Below, piece by piece: positions 19,775 to 33,053 of a DNA stretch of 64,000 nucleotides (position 1 is its first letter; the number at the start of each line of letters is the position of its first letter). A program made the translations under genes and the position numbers. A model generated the notes under the pieces. The model saw nothing but the letters and a program-made list of their open reading frames with translations. It made no database searches and was not told the DNA's origin. The stretch lies in assembly GCF_025766255.1 (NCBI RefSeq), contig NW_026516699.1, positions 124,001 to 188,000 of the forward strand, given 5' to 3'. Origin of the DNA: Zychaea mexicana. Lineage: Eukaryota; Mucoromycota; Mucoromycetes; Mucorales; Lichtheimiaceae.

Positions 19775-21125
19775 TTACAACAAGAACCAAGTACCCATCA
19801 AGCTCATTGTTGTGACAACAAACCAAGCCAGTTGGATTGAGCCGGCTGTTCCTTCCATGTCATCCAGTCCACCGCCAGCACCGCCTTTCATTCCTGATTT
19901 TGGTTTAGCTACCGATGCCTTGCATAGGAAGGAGTTGCCTTTGATGACGCCATTCTTCAACTTGCTCATATCGTTGCACGAGAATTTACTGCTGGAAGTT
20001 TGTACGTTAAGACCGCCTCGGACCTATGCAGTTAAATCATGCATACAAAAATTATTTAGATTAACTCGGGTCTTAAACTCTCAGATGCGGATCGAACCCT
20101 TTTCTTTTTACTTACATCAGATAACTTGGGTAGCTTGACTTCATCAAACGTGCCGACGATGTCCAATGTGCCATCTACTTCTTCCAAGTTAGGAAACGCT
20201 TCGATTGTTCCCAGCTGTGTGTTATGGCCGACGGATAAAGCGCCACCAAGCCGACGAAGCTTTGGGAGTGCCAGCTCCGATAACTGATTGTTGTTGGTGA
20301 TTGTCAAGGTGCCGTCGATTTCGGATATCTCCTTCAAACCAAGCTTGCCGAATGTGTTGGAAATAAACGAGATATCACCAGAGACATGCTTGAGTCCATC
20401 CAAGTTGACACCTGCCAGGTTACGGAACGATCCGTGTTTCACACCGCCTAGACTGTGGAGCTGAATAATGATATCCATTGAAGAATAGTGTGAGCCATCA
20501 TCGTTTTAACAAAAACAGCTATAGCCTTAGATTAAACCGTACTTACATCCAAGTTGAGGCTGGGCGAGTTAGCAGAAACGGTCAAAGTATCGCCGATATC
20601 CGTCAAGTTACTCAAATCGACGGATTTCAGATATATGTTGTTATCGATGATTAAGTTGGATACCTTGTCCATCTTTAAGCCATCGATACGGGCTGCGGTT
20701 GTGTCTGACACCATAAATCGATCCGCTTGCGACAGGCCTGCTGGGAACGCAATTGAGGATAGTGCTGGTTGGACTGCCGCTTCAAAGCTGCGCACGCCAA
20801 TTAGAGCTTTGGGCTCGAATCTGCTGAGGATCTTGTTATTGTCCAATTTCATCTGACCGTCGATGACTTGCAGGCTGTCCAAAGTGAGCGACGTCAACGC
20901 ATTGTTGTCCTTGACAATCAGATCGCCTTTCAGCGACTGGATGCCTTTCACGGTAAGTTTGTTCGTGCCGACGTTTTCGATTGTTATGCCGCCTTGGTAC
21001 GTTTTGCACGTTTGGATGGCATCAAGATCGCCTTGAGAAGTGACCTTGATGTCGCCGCTACAACCGGCTGACACCGTTGTAGCTGCCGCAAACACAAAGA
21101 GTAGGGCGGAGGTGAATCCTTTCAT
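19775..21125 (-). CDS. Ecm33/Sps2-family GPI-anchored cell-wall protein
   Basis: Three exons on the minus strand: 21,125-20,547, 20,460-20,116 and 20,023-19,775, all joined in phase 0 with GTAAGT donors. The product is 390 residues. It begins with a signal peptide (MKGFTSALLFVFAAATTVSA), then has beta-helix receptor-L-type repeats (GDLIVKDNNALTSL, LIIDNNIYLKSVDLSNL, GTLTITNNNQLSELALPKL), then VRGGLNVQTSSSKFSC, and ends in a small-residue GPI site and hydrophobic tail (AWFVVTTMSLMGTWFLL). This layout and length match Ecm33, needed for cell-wall organisation at the plasma membrane and wall. Its promoter region is shared with the divergent AP-3 beta gene. Confidence 0.9.
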
Positions 21126-21862
21126 TAAAGGCTTAGTCTTTATTTCTTTTAGGTAAAAGAGGTGTGAGAGTGAGATATATAATTAGGGAAAAAGAGCTGA
21201 ATTGTCATCGATTTACAATGTAAATTCTTTTTATGTCGCTTTTGTTTGATGAATCGCTAAATTCTTGTTGGTTGGATCAAATAGACATTTTGTTTGCATA
21301 ATATGTTTGAGAGCCAACGAACGCAAGTGATGTATTCGAAGTACACAGTGTCACTATATAAACAAACATGTCTTTCCTCTCCAATTAAGGCTACTATGCA
21401 ATAAAAAGGCTAAAAAGTTATCTAGCAAAAGGTATCCAGCGTATGTGGTTTTAAAAATACTTGCTTTACCTGTAATCTACCAACCAGTTCAATTATTGGA
21501 GAGGTGTGGTCGAAAGTTCGAGTTTTAACCGGCGAGGAACAAAGCCAAAAGTGTACATGTTTGCTATAAGAACGCTACCATCCCTCGGATATTATTCATG
21601 GGAGAAAGAGGCAGATGTTATCTTTCTCCCGCTCTGTTTTCTATTGTCGTGTATATGCGTCATCATCATCGTTATTAATGACAGAGCAATGTTTCAGAAG
21701 AACAAGTTCCTTGAACGTGTCACGAGTTCGGTATACGGCGCTTCAAAAATGGCGCAAGAAGAATGACCGGTCCGCCGTGTTCTTTCGTGCGTACTGTGTT
21801 GATTGTCCTGTTGCCAAGCTTCCACGATAACAACCCAAAACAGCGTATACACACAACATACA
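21126..21862. other. Divergent promoter region
   Basis: It lies between the Ecm33-like gene (-) and the AP-3 beta gene (+). An open frame at 21,506-21,766 has no recognisable content and is probably chance. Confidence 0.45.
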
Positions 21863-24800
21863 ATGGAGGTCAGCGACTACATCAACAAGGCAATGACATT
21901 TGCCGAAAATGCTGCCAAACTATCCCAGAAAATGTCTCAAGGTCTTGTCGACAATGCCCGGGAGTTTGGCTTCCCAGCCGCAGGCGATTCAGGTGCCCAG
22001 TATTTCGATACGTCCGAAGAAAAGATGCGCAACATCAAACGACAATTGGACTCACGCAACGATCGAGAGAAGCTCGATGGGTTAAAACGGCTCATTGCGG
22101 TACCTTACTTTTGCGATTTCAAAGTAGAGCAGAATGACCATTTCATTACAATATTAATATGGGACCTGAACACCTTTATTTTGTCCGCGCTACGTATCAG
22201 ATGATATCCAAGGGACGAGATGTGTCCGAGTACTTTCCAGACGTGGTGAAGAACGTTGTTTCGCAAAACATTGAAGTACGCAAGCTCGTGTATATCTATC
22301 TGCTGCGATATGCAGAGCAGGAACCCGATTTGGCGCTTTTGTCGATCAACTCGTTTCAAAAGGATTTGAGCGACAAGAACCAGATAATTCGAGCCATGGC
22401 CCTTCGTGTCATGAGTGGTATTCGGGTACCCGTGATCAGTCCTATCGTCTTGTTGGGCATCAAAAAGTGCTCAACCGATTCAAGTGCCTATGTGCGCAAG
22501 GCTGCGGCGCATGCTATTCCGAAATGCTACAGTCTGGATGCGTCGCAAAAGGATGCCATTATTGAAATTATTGCGTCATTATTGAAGGATCGGTCGACAA
22601 TTACTATCGGTAGCACTATCATGGCGTTCAACGAAGTGTGTCCCAACCGTTTCGATTTGATCCATCCGTGCTTTCGAAAGCTATGTGGTTTACTAGCGGA
22701 TTGTGACGAGTGGGGTCAAATGGCAATTCTGGGTGTTATGTTACGTTATGGCCGGTAAGAATGGATGTCTTTTTTCTTATGATTTGTTTATTTCTAACGT
22801 TCAATTATCAACTCTAGCTCACAGTTTTTAAATCCCAATCCTCATGCAAGTGGTTTTTTAAAAGAACGGAACGAAAGCAAAGGGAATAAATGAAGTGAGA
22901 TGAAGCTTACTGACATTATTAAAATAGGGCGAAGATCAATTGCGTGAACCACCCAAGACACTTGCAGTTGTAAAGCATGACGATCGTCATTTTTACACGG
23001 ACTCTGAATCGGAAGACAGCGTTGCTGAAAACGGGACGGAAGCGGATGATGTCGTTCAGCTCGACGAGGATCATGAGTTATTGTTAAAAAGTTGTATACC
23101 CTTACTGCAAAGTCGAAACAGTGGAGTAAGTGATATCGGCACATGCTACATGCATGATCTTATGATGGGCGAAGAATTAATCATGATTTGTTCAATGTAG
23201 GTGGTACTTGCAGTGGCACGTTTATTCTATCACCTTGCTCCTGCAGCCGAAGCTCAAAAGATTGCCAGGCCCTTAGTTCGGTTATTACGAAACCACAGAG
23301 AAATGCAATACGTTGTGCTGAAGAATATTGCTATAATGGCTACTTCAAGACCTGTAAGTGGACATCCAATAGACATAATAGAGTTCTTCAACATACTCAC
23401 TAACTACTCTCATGCCTCCAGTATCTGTTTGAACCATATATCCAGCAGTTTTACGTTCGCTCCGCCGAGCCTGTGTTCATTCGCGATATAAAACTCGATA
23501 TTTTGACCAGCATCTGCAGCGAATCCAATATTTACACGCTACTCAACGAATTCCAGGTATAAGAAAAACGCATCAGATGCTGGATTGGAGGAAGGGATAT
23601 GAAGTGATTATTGACATATGGAGAATAGCAATATGTCAAAAGTCCCAACAAAGATTTTGTGGCGGCCACGATCCAAGCTATAGGCCGGTGCGCAACCAAC
23701 GTATCTGCTGGAACCGATCGGTGTATGCGTTTGCTGATGAAGCTTTTACATAGCACCAATGGTAGGTTAATTTTGATAACTTTTCAAGAGATATACACGG
23801 GTTTGTATACCTAATTGAATACTTGTGCGAAAAAAGAGCTTGTTGTGGCGGAATCTGTCATTGTGGTGACACGATTATTGCAAACATGCAATGAAGATCG
23901 CTTAAAATCTGTTATCGCGCTTGCCAAGTTGCTTGACAGTATCCATGTACCCATGGCGCGCGCCAACATTATCTGGCTCATTGGTCAGCACGCCGAAACC
24001 CTACCAAAAGTCGGTCCTGATGTTTTACGACAAGCTGTCAAGAGCTTCATAGCCGAGGTAACCAAAAAGAAATGACAAAGAGAGTCAAAGGCATTTGTTA
24101 TTGACATCAAGTATTTATATGGCTTTAACGTAGACAAACATAGCCAAACTACAAGTACTCACGTTATCAGCCAAACTTATTTGTCTTAACCCATCACATC
24201 CAACACTCAACACACTCAACCAATACGTGCTAAACTTGGCAAGATACGATCCCAGTTACGACGTACGAGATCGAGCCCGATTTCTCCGAGCCCTTACCAT
24301 TCCACAACATAATCAAGAGCAACAACATCCTGGATTAACTGCACTTAAAGAGCACGCTAAGCGGATCCTATTTTCTGATAAAGAGCCGCCAGCCCTTGAA
24401 GGCGAAGGTTAGTATTGACTAATTTACAATAAAAGATTGGATCTGGACACTAATACGAAATGGATTCACTAGTGGGCACGGAATATATTATTGGAACGCT
24501 TTCACTACTTGCCAACCAAGCTTTACCGGATTACGAACCATTATCTGATTATCCAGAAGAGCAGCCCGATCCCTCTGTTCGTGATGTAGAAGAACTCGAA
24601 GGATGGGCCGGTAGCCGCACAATGGTATTGGAGCAAGGTTTTGGAAGCGACAGTTTCGAAAGCCGATACCGTGATCCGAGCATGGCATCGACAGCCCTAT
24701 CAGGCATCGAAGCAACCGGATTTCATGGAGGATATGCTGGAGGTGCAGCCAAGAAAAAAGGCAATGACTATGATTTGGATGCTTTCTACGAAGATACCAC

Positions 24801-24993
24801 AGACGAATACGATGATTCATCAGAGGAAGATGGGGACAGTAATGAAGAAGAAGACAGCAGTGACGAAGAAGACTACACAGACGACGATGACGAGTCGGAA
24901 GAGTCAGAAGAAGAGGAGGATAGCAGTAGCGGGCCTGATGAGCATCATCATCCTTCCCCGCCACAGAGGTCAAAATTACAAGGTTTTTCATAA
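21863..24993 (+). CDS. APL6: AP-3 complex subunit beta
   Basis: Ten exons: 21,863-22,099, 22,201-22,754, 22,818-22,845, 22,928-23,125, 23,201-23,353, 23,422-23,556, 23,629-23,761, 23,837-24,057, 24,134-24,407 and 24,473-24,993. The product is about 817 residues. It is an adaptin N-terminal superhelix (HEAT-like): [53 protein letters not shown]. The C-terminal end is extremely acidic with Ser/Asp/Glu runs, as in AP-3 beta hinges. AP-3 carries cargo from Golgi or endosomes to the vacuole. The 28-base exon 3 is followed by an intron that fits only with a GC donor (GCAAGT at 22,846). Human-type ear domains are not seen, as usual in fungi. Confidence 0.9.
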
Positions 24994-25468
24994 TGTTCGT
25001 ATATATAATGGGGCTGATACACTTTTTGGATCCAGGTACATCCAGTTGATGGTGTAATGAGCTTTTGTCGTTTGTCGTTGTCATTTCATAAAACAAAAGT
25101 AATTATCTATGCATGATCTCTCCTACTATGTTTTCATGGTGCGTTGAAAGCCGTAGAAGACTGACCATTGTTGCTGCTATTGCTGTTCTTGCTATGTGTT
25201 ATAGCTAGCATCGAAGTTGGAACGCCTCATGGACTCTTTTGCCTCTTGCTGCGGACGATTTGGGATTTTGTGTGTGCTTCTGACAATAATTGTAAAAGCG
25301 ATCAGCAGTAAAAGAGAAAGAAAGAATACCAAATATTTGTCTTCATGAAAACAGATTATGTGTCATCCGCATTATTTCAATGCCATTGGTTACCCGCACC
25401 AATTTTTAACCGGTTTGAACTGAAAAAGCCACATCCGCCCTTCTTGTTCCAGTAACACCCTTTCATCA
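24994..25468. other. Intergenic region, AP-3 beta to LeuRS
   Basis: A head-to-tail spacer of about 475 bp. No coding or RNA feature is seen; it presumably holds the AP-3 beta terminator and the LeuRS promoter. Confidence 0.4.
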
Positions 25469-28400
25469 ATGGCGACTACGAACGAGCCTCCAAAGGTAAT
25501 AAATGCAAACCGCAGCAATGCCACTGCGCTCCATTGTTGCACTCACTCATATCAAACAATGTCACGTAGACTGCCAAGCGCGATGCTCTCCGTGCCCTTG
25601 AAGGCAAAGCCCGTCATTTGTGGAATGAAACGAAGACGTTCGAGATCGACGCTCCCACCATCGAAGAACACGCCAACAGTGCCGATTTGCATCAAGTTTA
25701 TCCAAAGTACATGGGGTGCATGCCATATCCTTACATGAACGGTCGTCTTCATTTGGGTCACGCTTTCACGTTTTCCAAGGTCGAATTTGCTGTTGCTTAT
25801 GAGCGAATGAAGGGCAAGCGTGCTTTGCTTCCCCAAGGCTTCCACGTAACTGGTATGCCTATCAAGGTAAAGACCATAGATACAGTGACAGCAGGATTAT
25901 TTCAGTAGATATCTCGATAACTAACGCATTATGTTGGGCACGCGTATATATAGGCATGTGCTGATAAGTTGTTGCGTGAGATGGAATTGTTCGGCAGACA
26001 TTTTGAGAACTACGATGAAGCAGCACTGGCCAAGGAACTGTCAGAAAAGGCCGAAGTCAACAAGAACGTCAAGAGCAAGGTCGCTGCAAAGACGGGCAAT
26101 GTCACTTACCAGTTCCAGATCATGGAACAACTCGGTATTCCACGCGACGAAATTTGCAAGTTTGCTGACCCTTACTTCTGGACCGAGTATTTCCCTCCTC
26201 ATGCCATGAAGGATTTGGATGCCATCGGTGCTAAGGTTGATTGGCGCCGTGCTTTCATCACCACCGATGCTAACCCTTACTACGATGCGTTTGTTTGCTG
26301 GCAAATGAGAAAATTGAAGAAGATGAACAAAGTCAAATTCGGTGAACGCTATACTATTTACTCGATCAAGGATCAACAGCCTTGCATGGATCACGATCGT
26401 CAGTCGGGTGAAGCTTTGGGTCCCCAGGAATACACGAGTATCAAGATGACAGTGTTGGACTGGTCAGATAAGGCTCGTGAAGTGCTGGGTCAGGTCAAAG
26501 AATTGGAGGGCAAGACCGTTCATTTGGTTGCTGCCACCCTGAGACCCGAAACCATGTACGGCCAGACCAACTGCTTCGTCGGCAATGATATCACCTATGG
26601 TGTTTACAACGTCAATGACAAGGAGGCTTTCTTGTGCACTGAGCGTGCCGCCCGTAACATGGCCCATCAAAAGATTTTCGCCCAGGAAGGTGTTATCAAC
26701 AAGCTTGCCGAGTTAAAGGGTGATGCCGTTGTCGGCACCAAGATCAAGGCTCCTTTGAGTATTTATGACCATGTCTTTGTGCTTCCAATGGATAACGTTC
26801 TGTCCACCAAGGGTACTGGTGTCGTTACTTCCGTACCCTCTGATTCGCCTGATGATTTTGCCACTGTGTCTGACTTGAAGAAGAAGCCTGAGTACTACAA
26901 GATTAAAGCCGAATGGATCGAAAGCTATGAGCCTGTGGAAATCCTCGAAACCCCTTCGTACGGCAATTTGACTGCTCCTACACTGTGCAAACAATTGAAG
27001 ATCAACTCGCAAAAGGATACCACTCAGCTTGCTAAGGCCAAGGAGTTGGCATACAAGGAGAGTTTCTACCAAGGTGTCATGGTTATTGGCAAGTACAAGG
27101 GCTTGAAGGTCCAGGATGCCAAGCCTAAAATCAAGGACGAACTTATCCAGGCTGGTGAAGCTTTCGTTTACAACGAACCTGAAGGTCTGATCATGTCTCG
27201 TTCTGGTGACGAGTGTATTGTCGCATTGATGGATCAGTGGTACTTGGATTATGGCGAAGAGGAGTGGAAGGCTGAAACCAAAAAGTGCTTGGCCAACATG
27301 AACACCTTCACCAACGAGACCCGCAACCAGTTTGAACAGACTCTCGACTGGCTCAACCAATGGGCTTGCGCCCGTAGCTTCGGTTTGGGTACCAAGTTGC
27401 CTTGGGATACCCAATTCTTGGTCGAGTCATTGTCTGACTCCACTATCTACATGGCTTACTACACTGTCGCTCATCTTTTGCATGGCGGTTCCTTGAACGG
27501 TTCGCAAGTTGGTCCTGCCGGTATTCGCGCTGATCAAATGACCGATGGCGTTTGGGACTACATCTTCAAGCTCGGCCCATACCCCGCCGACTGTGATGTT
27601 CCTCAGGCTACTTTGGACAAGCTGCAGCGTGAATTTGATTACTTCTACCCATTGGATGTGCGAGCCTCTGGCAAGGATTTGATTCCCAACCATTTGACTT
27701 TCTTTTTGTACAACCATACTGCCATATTCCCTGAAGAGAAGTGGCCCCGTGGCGTTCGTTCGAACGGCCACTTGTTGTTGGATAGCAAGAAGATGTCCAA
27801 GTCCACTGGTAACTTTATGACCATCTCCGATGCCGTGGCCAAGTATGGTGCTGATGCCGCTCGCTTCGCCCTGGCTGACGCTGGTGATTCTGTCGAAGAT
27901 GCCAACTTTGAGGACTCGACCGCCAATGCTGCTATTTTGCGCCTGTACACTTTGCTTGAATGGTGCGAAGAACAGATTACCAAGCTGGATAACTTGCGCA
28001 CTGGCGAATATAACTTCTACGACCAAGTCTTCATCAACGAGATGAACAAGCTGATCAGTTTGACAGACGAGGCTTACGCCGCCACCTACTATCGCGATGC
28101 TCTCAAGTATGGTGTCTTTGAGCTGCAAGCAGCTAGAGACCATTATCAGCAGGCTTGCCTTGAATTGGGCATGCACAAGGACTTGGTTCTGAAATACATC
28201 GAAGTTCAAACCTTGACTCTTACCCCCGTCTGTCCTCACTGGTCTGAACATGTGTGGGGCAACGTTTTGAAGAAGGAGGGCACTGTCACATTGGCTGCAT
28301 TCCCCAAGCCTTCTGCGCCAGTGGACGAATCAATTTTGGAAGCTGCTGAATATATCCGCCGTAGTATTAAGTCCATCCGTGATGCCGAACTGAACTTGCA

Positions 28401-29019
28401 AAAGAAGAAAAAGAAGGGCAAACAACTCGAGTCTGATTACAAACCTAACGCACCCAAGTCGCTCAAGATCTTCGTTGCCAGCAAGTTCCCCGAGTGGGAA
28501 GAGGAAATTCTTACCGTTGCTAAGATTGGCTATGATGAGGTAAAACAAAAATCGATCTATAGGAACGTGATTTCATCTATGTGAAAAAGCTAACCGGGGC
28601 TCATTTCGTTGGGGGGGGTGCAACGATAGACAACTGGCAAGTTTGATGATGTCAAAGTCCGTCAAGAACTTAGTGCAAAGGGTTTGCAGAAGAACAAGCG
28701 TGTCATGCCCTTCTATCAAGCACAAAAGGTATGTATTGTATCTCTGAAAGAATTACCGTTTGATAAGGATACCATTTGTTTTACTAATTGTGTTTCCTGT
28801 ATGCAGAGAATCATTGAAAAGGCTGGCCCATCAGCATTTGATCGTGCCCTCAGATTTGATGAAATTGCTACCCTCAACACGGCTACCAAAGAATTCCAGC
28901 GTGCACTTGGTTTCCAATCCATCCAAATCATTAAGGTCGAGGAGTGCGCCGAGGAGGACAAGCGTGCTGCCGAGTCTTCTGCACCTGGAAACCCCTCGTT
29001 CTCTTTCAAGAATGAGTAG
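25469..29019 (+). CDS. CDC60: Leucyl-tRNA synthetase, cytosolic
   Basis: Five exons: 25,469-25,495, 25,570-25,866, 25,954-28,539, 28,630-28,728 and 28,807-29,019, all in phase 0. The product is 1,073 residues, near the usual size of fungal cytosolic LeuRS. The class I HIGH motif is visible as PYMNGRLHLGHAF and the KMSKS motif as SKKMSKSTGNF. Between them lies the CP1 editing domain (LRPETMYGQTN, GTGVVTSVPSDSPDD). It charges tRNA-Leu with leucine in the cytosol; yeast LeuRS also signals leucine to the Gtr1-Gtr2 GTPases, and a Gtr2 gene lies about 20 kb away. The first exon codes only nine residues. The large exon is cleanly open, and long antisense frames across it are shadows. Confidence 0.96.
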
Positions 29020-30169
29020 ACTATTGTTATCACATATACAAGTTCCTTACTTTCCCACAATGTATATAAATATTATATAAAAAGTTATAACCTGTTTTCA
29101 CCTTCTCTATTTCCCAGCATTTTGGCGCTCAATGTTAAGTGGACTAATTTGTTAAACAATGAAGCATGTCGAGAAGGACAAATCTCATCTGATACAATAA
29201 CGTCCTTATGGTTGAACGAACATGGATGTTGAAAAGATGAGCAACGTATTCGGCGTTGAAAGGTACGACATCCCAACTTTCGGCATAATCCTGAAATATA
29301 TCATCACGAGGTTACACTTGCTTACATAATGACAGGCAATACTTGATATGCACATATACCATTCACCACAAAACAAGATCATATCAGGATTGTCGATTTT
29401 TAAAGGGACAAGCTGGTAACCGCTAGTTCATGTAGGTCCATACACTGTAGCAGGAGTGCGGATTTTTGGGTACACCTTGCTTCCTAATTACGCATATATG
29501 CCTTTTCTTTATGATTACAGCGCTACACAAAAACGGAGCACAGATTGCATCATTCAACATAAAATTATGCAAAATGCTTGTTCTACTGTCTGCTATTATA
29601 TTTTGAACAGGGTTCCATAAACCTATCTACTTCATCATAGTGAACAGTTAATAAAAAATCAGAGAGCCATATCAACAAAGCTACAGTAAGTCCTTGGAGA
29701 CAGATTATCAGCGTTCAATCAAGCTATATTACAAATCGAAAATGTAGGGAGATCTAACGCGGCGAGGAAAGAGAACCTGTTTGCTTTCGTTATGATTAAT
29801 CTTGACATGTCTATCTAGTATTGAAGACTTTTATAGAATCACCAAGTAGTGGAGGCATCATGATATAAATTTTCATAGGGCAATGCAAAGCGTTTTTATA
29901 GGGGGTGGAAAACAAAAAGACAAAAGGGGAAATTTATTTTTTGTATGCAGATGCGTTATATATACAGGTTTTTTTACACGGAGTGGCTGCAACCGTGCCT
30001 GCCGCCCCAATGACAGAAGATATGTAAAAGATTGGACGACAGAGAATGCGAAGATATCTACAAAGAAGAACAGCTGAATAATAAGAAATAAAGTACGAGA
30101 AAAAAGGTAAGATGTGACTACGTGGAGAAGTATTATGGTTGATTTTGGGAAAGATCATGGGCGCGTTGT
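29020..30169. other. Convergent intergenic region
   Basis: About 1.15 kb between LeuRS (+) and the oxygenase (-) ends. AT-rich with only short ORFs. I see no gene, repeat or RNA here. Confidence 0.4.
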
Positions 30170-31453
30170 TTAAGCATTGTTTTGGGAAGCCTTGAGAGCT
30201 TGAAGAGCGTTATAATTGCGTTCGATGGCTCGTCTCAAAAATTCACCGGCAGTGACGGGCTCCGTGTAGCGAGTCGAGCCCTGAATGATGGCAGACTTGT
30301 TGCACTGGTTAAAGTAGGCAATAGAATAACGGGGTCCTTGGTACTCGCCGACTTTGGGTGCTCTGACACGATGGAAGTTGGATACGACACGATCATCGGC
30401 CCAATGCATCAACATCTGTGTAACCAAGACAATAAGTCATTAGCTGCCTTTTCCATTTTCTCCCGCACAATTTACTCTACTTACGTCGCCCAGGTTGCAG
30501 ACAATTTCTCCTTCATTGGGGTTAACAGGAGCCCAAGTATCACCGTGGCCAAAATCAGTGGAAGCCTCCCGACCAGGGCAGACTTCCAATCCATTCTCAC
30601 CAGGGCGCTGGAATAGCAACGTGAGCGTATCAAAATCAGTGTGAGCTCCAGCACGCCAGTACTCGGGAGGGAAGCTCTGGCCAGTAATGTCATGGTAGTG
30701 CAGGCAACGAAGCGTGTTGAGAATATCAGGTTGGGTAATATCATGGCAGCGCGTGAAGAAGTCCTCAGGGAAATCTAAGCCAATGGCCAAGCATGTAAGG
30801 AGTTTGGTAGAGACGTCGTGGCACTGTAGCATGAATTTTTCTGAGCGTGTGCGGAAGCCAGGTGCATCTTGATCGGTGGGCCATAAATCTTCAATGCCAT
30901 GGAAGCTGAATTGGGCCGATTCCTTGAGATCAGCAACACCAGTGGAGGGTCGAATCTACGATTTAGATATTCATTGTTCCACATTAACATTCTTTCCTTT
31001 TAAGACTTTCCTCTTTCTTTTTTTTACCTGTGCAAGTTTCTCCCAGCCGGCATTGCGCGATACATCCATGGGATACTTCTCTTTGATACCATCAGGCAGG
31101 GCGAAAAAGTCAACGCTAGCTTGGAACATGGCACGGATATCCTCAACCGAAATACCATGGTTGATCACTATGAAGCACAGAGCCATCATTAACAATCAGT
31201 CCGTTTTGTATCTGCAGTAACCCATCCCAATTCTATACCTAGAAGGCCGCTTACCGTAAAAAAAGCCATCAGTGGTGCAAGCACGCATGAGGTCAGCCAC
31301 AATCTCGTCTCGGCGGTTGTCAAAGTCCGAGAGATCAATACAAGCAAAGCTGCGTTCCTTGGTGGCCATGCTTGCAGAAGAAGCGGCAGCAGTTGTATGG
31401 ACATCCTTGAGCAAAGAGTCGGCGGCGGGGGAAGTAGTAACAATGGCAGACAT
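30170..31453 (-). CDS. 2-oxoglutarate/Fe(II)-dependent oxygenase, IPNS-like
   Basis: Four exons on the minus strand: 31,453-31,255, 31,167-31,028, 30,955-30,485 and 30,415-30,170; 351 residues. The N-terminal DIOX_N-type part (CIDLSDFDNRRDEIV, DGFFYVINHGIS, FFALPDGIKEKYP) is followed by the double-stranded beta-helix domain. Iron ligands are the HxD in GAHTDFDTLTLLF and the distal His in NFHRVRAP. The 2-oxoglutarate Arg is in GPRYSIAYFNQ. This subfamily includes thymine 7-hydroxylase, isopenicillin N synthase and plant hormone oxidases, so the substrate cannot be read directly. Position next to a secreted deaminase and a nucleobase permease makes a nucleobase substrate worth testing. It is tandem with the deaminase, with 394 bp between them. 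Confidence 0.85.
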
Positions 31454-31847
31454 CGAAATAAAGATTGCAAGATAAGAAAAGATGCGAGAAAGTAAAACGA
31501 AATGGCCTTTATATATTGGTAAATCTGTGAGCCTGTGCCTCTGATCCGAAACTCCATGAAGCACTTGTTTGATAAAGCAGTATCCGGATGATAAGCTTGC
31601 CTTTTGTAACGTGGATAGGTATATTTTTGTGTCACATCCAAAGCGTGGTAAAAAAACATAATAATCAGGATTTAACATAATTGTTTATTTCTTTAAAATG
31701 ACATAGACAAAGTAAGAAGACTGTACAGCGTGTTTTTACATGGAGTGGCTGGAACCATCAACTGAAGGAGAAATAAGCGCATTCATTTACAAAGGTGGTT
31801 TCTGCTCCTTCTCTTCCTGTGCGTTTCAATAATGCGAAGAGACGACA

Positions 31848-33053
31848 CTAATCGTACTGCTCTCTGAAAAGAGGCATGGTAACGCACGGAAAACGTTTGT
31901 TGCGCTCCTCGATGTAGCCGTCCAGACCCTGCGAAGCCATGGACTGATAATAACCATCATCGCGGAAGTAACTAAAAGCACACCAAAAGGCATGGTCGCA
32001 TTCATTCTTGAGCATGCCACCAACAACATCAGGCACACGATGGTCCAGTTGATAGCCACCCATATGCGCAGAGCCAATGACGTCGTCCCTAATTTAGTTG
32101 GAAAATACCGAACCTTATTGAGCAAATTTGATTGCGGGGTATTTTGGTCTATGTGAGGAGTATAATTCTTACATTTCAATTAAGAGTTGCTGGCGACCAC
32201 TGCGATTGATATCAGGAATGGACGTTCCCCATACGACACGGCCGACACCACGATAGATGCTTTGGGAAGCACACATGGGACACTTATTATCATATCAGCG
32301 CGACAATCGCAACAGTGTATAATTAGATAGCAGTATATTTATCTTACTTATCGCAGATAAGAAAAAAAAGACTTACCGGCTCTCCAGTGGTGTAGAGTGT
32401 CTGGTGGGACCATTCCAGCCCAGGATCGTGCATGTCGTTGTTACTTGGAGACGGATAGAGTTCGGTACAGCTACAAAAACGGCATATCAGTTGATAAGGA
32501 TTGTGGCTTCATGGAGATAACAGCTTTTTATATTCCCTCCAACCTCCGCGCCCGCTACAGCGGTCCTCTCGAATCTTATTTTAAAATTCCGCCTCCCCGA
32601 TGACAGTAGAAAAAAGACTCACTTCCAAAATGCAGTTGTCTCGCCTATGATGATAACATGACATTGGAGTGTAATAGGTAAAGAAAACATCCCAGGCGTA
32701 GTTAGCACACACTATAATCTATATCTACTGCTCTGTTAAAGACTAAAGCAATAATATATACCATGCAAAAGTTTGTTTTTGCGATTCGAATTGGCGCCAT
32801 AGCACGATATCTCGTTCGTGGTGTGATCCACGATCAGAGCACCGAAAGGAAAAGTGGGGTTGTGAACCAATACATGTTCGAGTGCTAGACGCATATAACA
32901 CTCATCAATTTCCTGCTGCTCTTTAAGATTGTGACAAGGATTGATGCTTCCGTCAGGTCCAACAACACTAGCTTCGTTACTGGCTTGTGCTGATGTATTA
33001 GCAGAGACGACGACAGCGGCAGTGAGAATTGACGTGAGCGATAGCAGCTTCAT
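31848..33053 (-). CDS. Secreted CMP/dCMP-type zinc deaminase
   Basis: Five exons: 33,053-32,762, 32,644-32,623 (22 bases), 32,470-32,377, 32,282-32,173 and 32,088-31,848; phases join to 252 residues. It begins with a signal peptide (MKLLSLTSILTAAVVVSA). The zinc site is split across exons: HGETTAFW (His and catalytic Glu, Gly between them in place of the common Ala) and EPCPMCAS (the two Cys). FPFGALIVD precedes the site. The tail carries further conserved-looking Cys and aromatic residues. These features match guanine/cytosine deaminase-like proteins. Secretion suggests action on nucleobases or nucleosides outside the cell. It is divergent from the nucleobase permease over 461 bp. Confidence 0.8.

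Noticed and set aside
21506..21766. Plus-strand frame upstream of AP-3 beta
   Set aside because: No known motif; it lies in a divergent promoter and has a hydrophobic run likely due to base composition.
26713..28251. Long antisense open frames across LeuRS (26,713-27,414 and 27,427-28,251, minus)
   Set aside because: They mirror the codon use of the leucyl-tRNA synthetase exon and contain no conserved motif.
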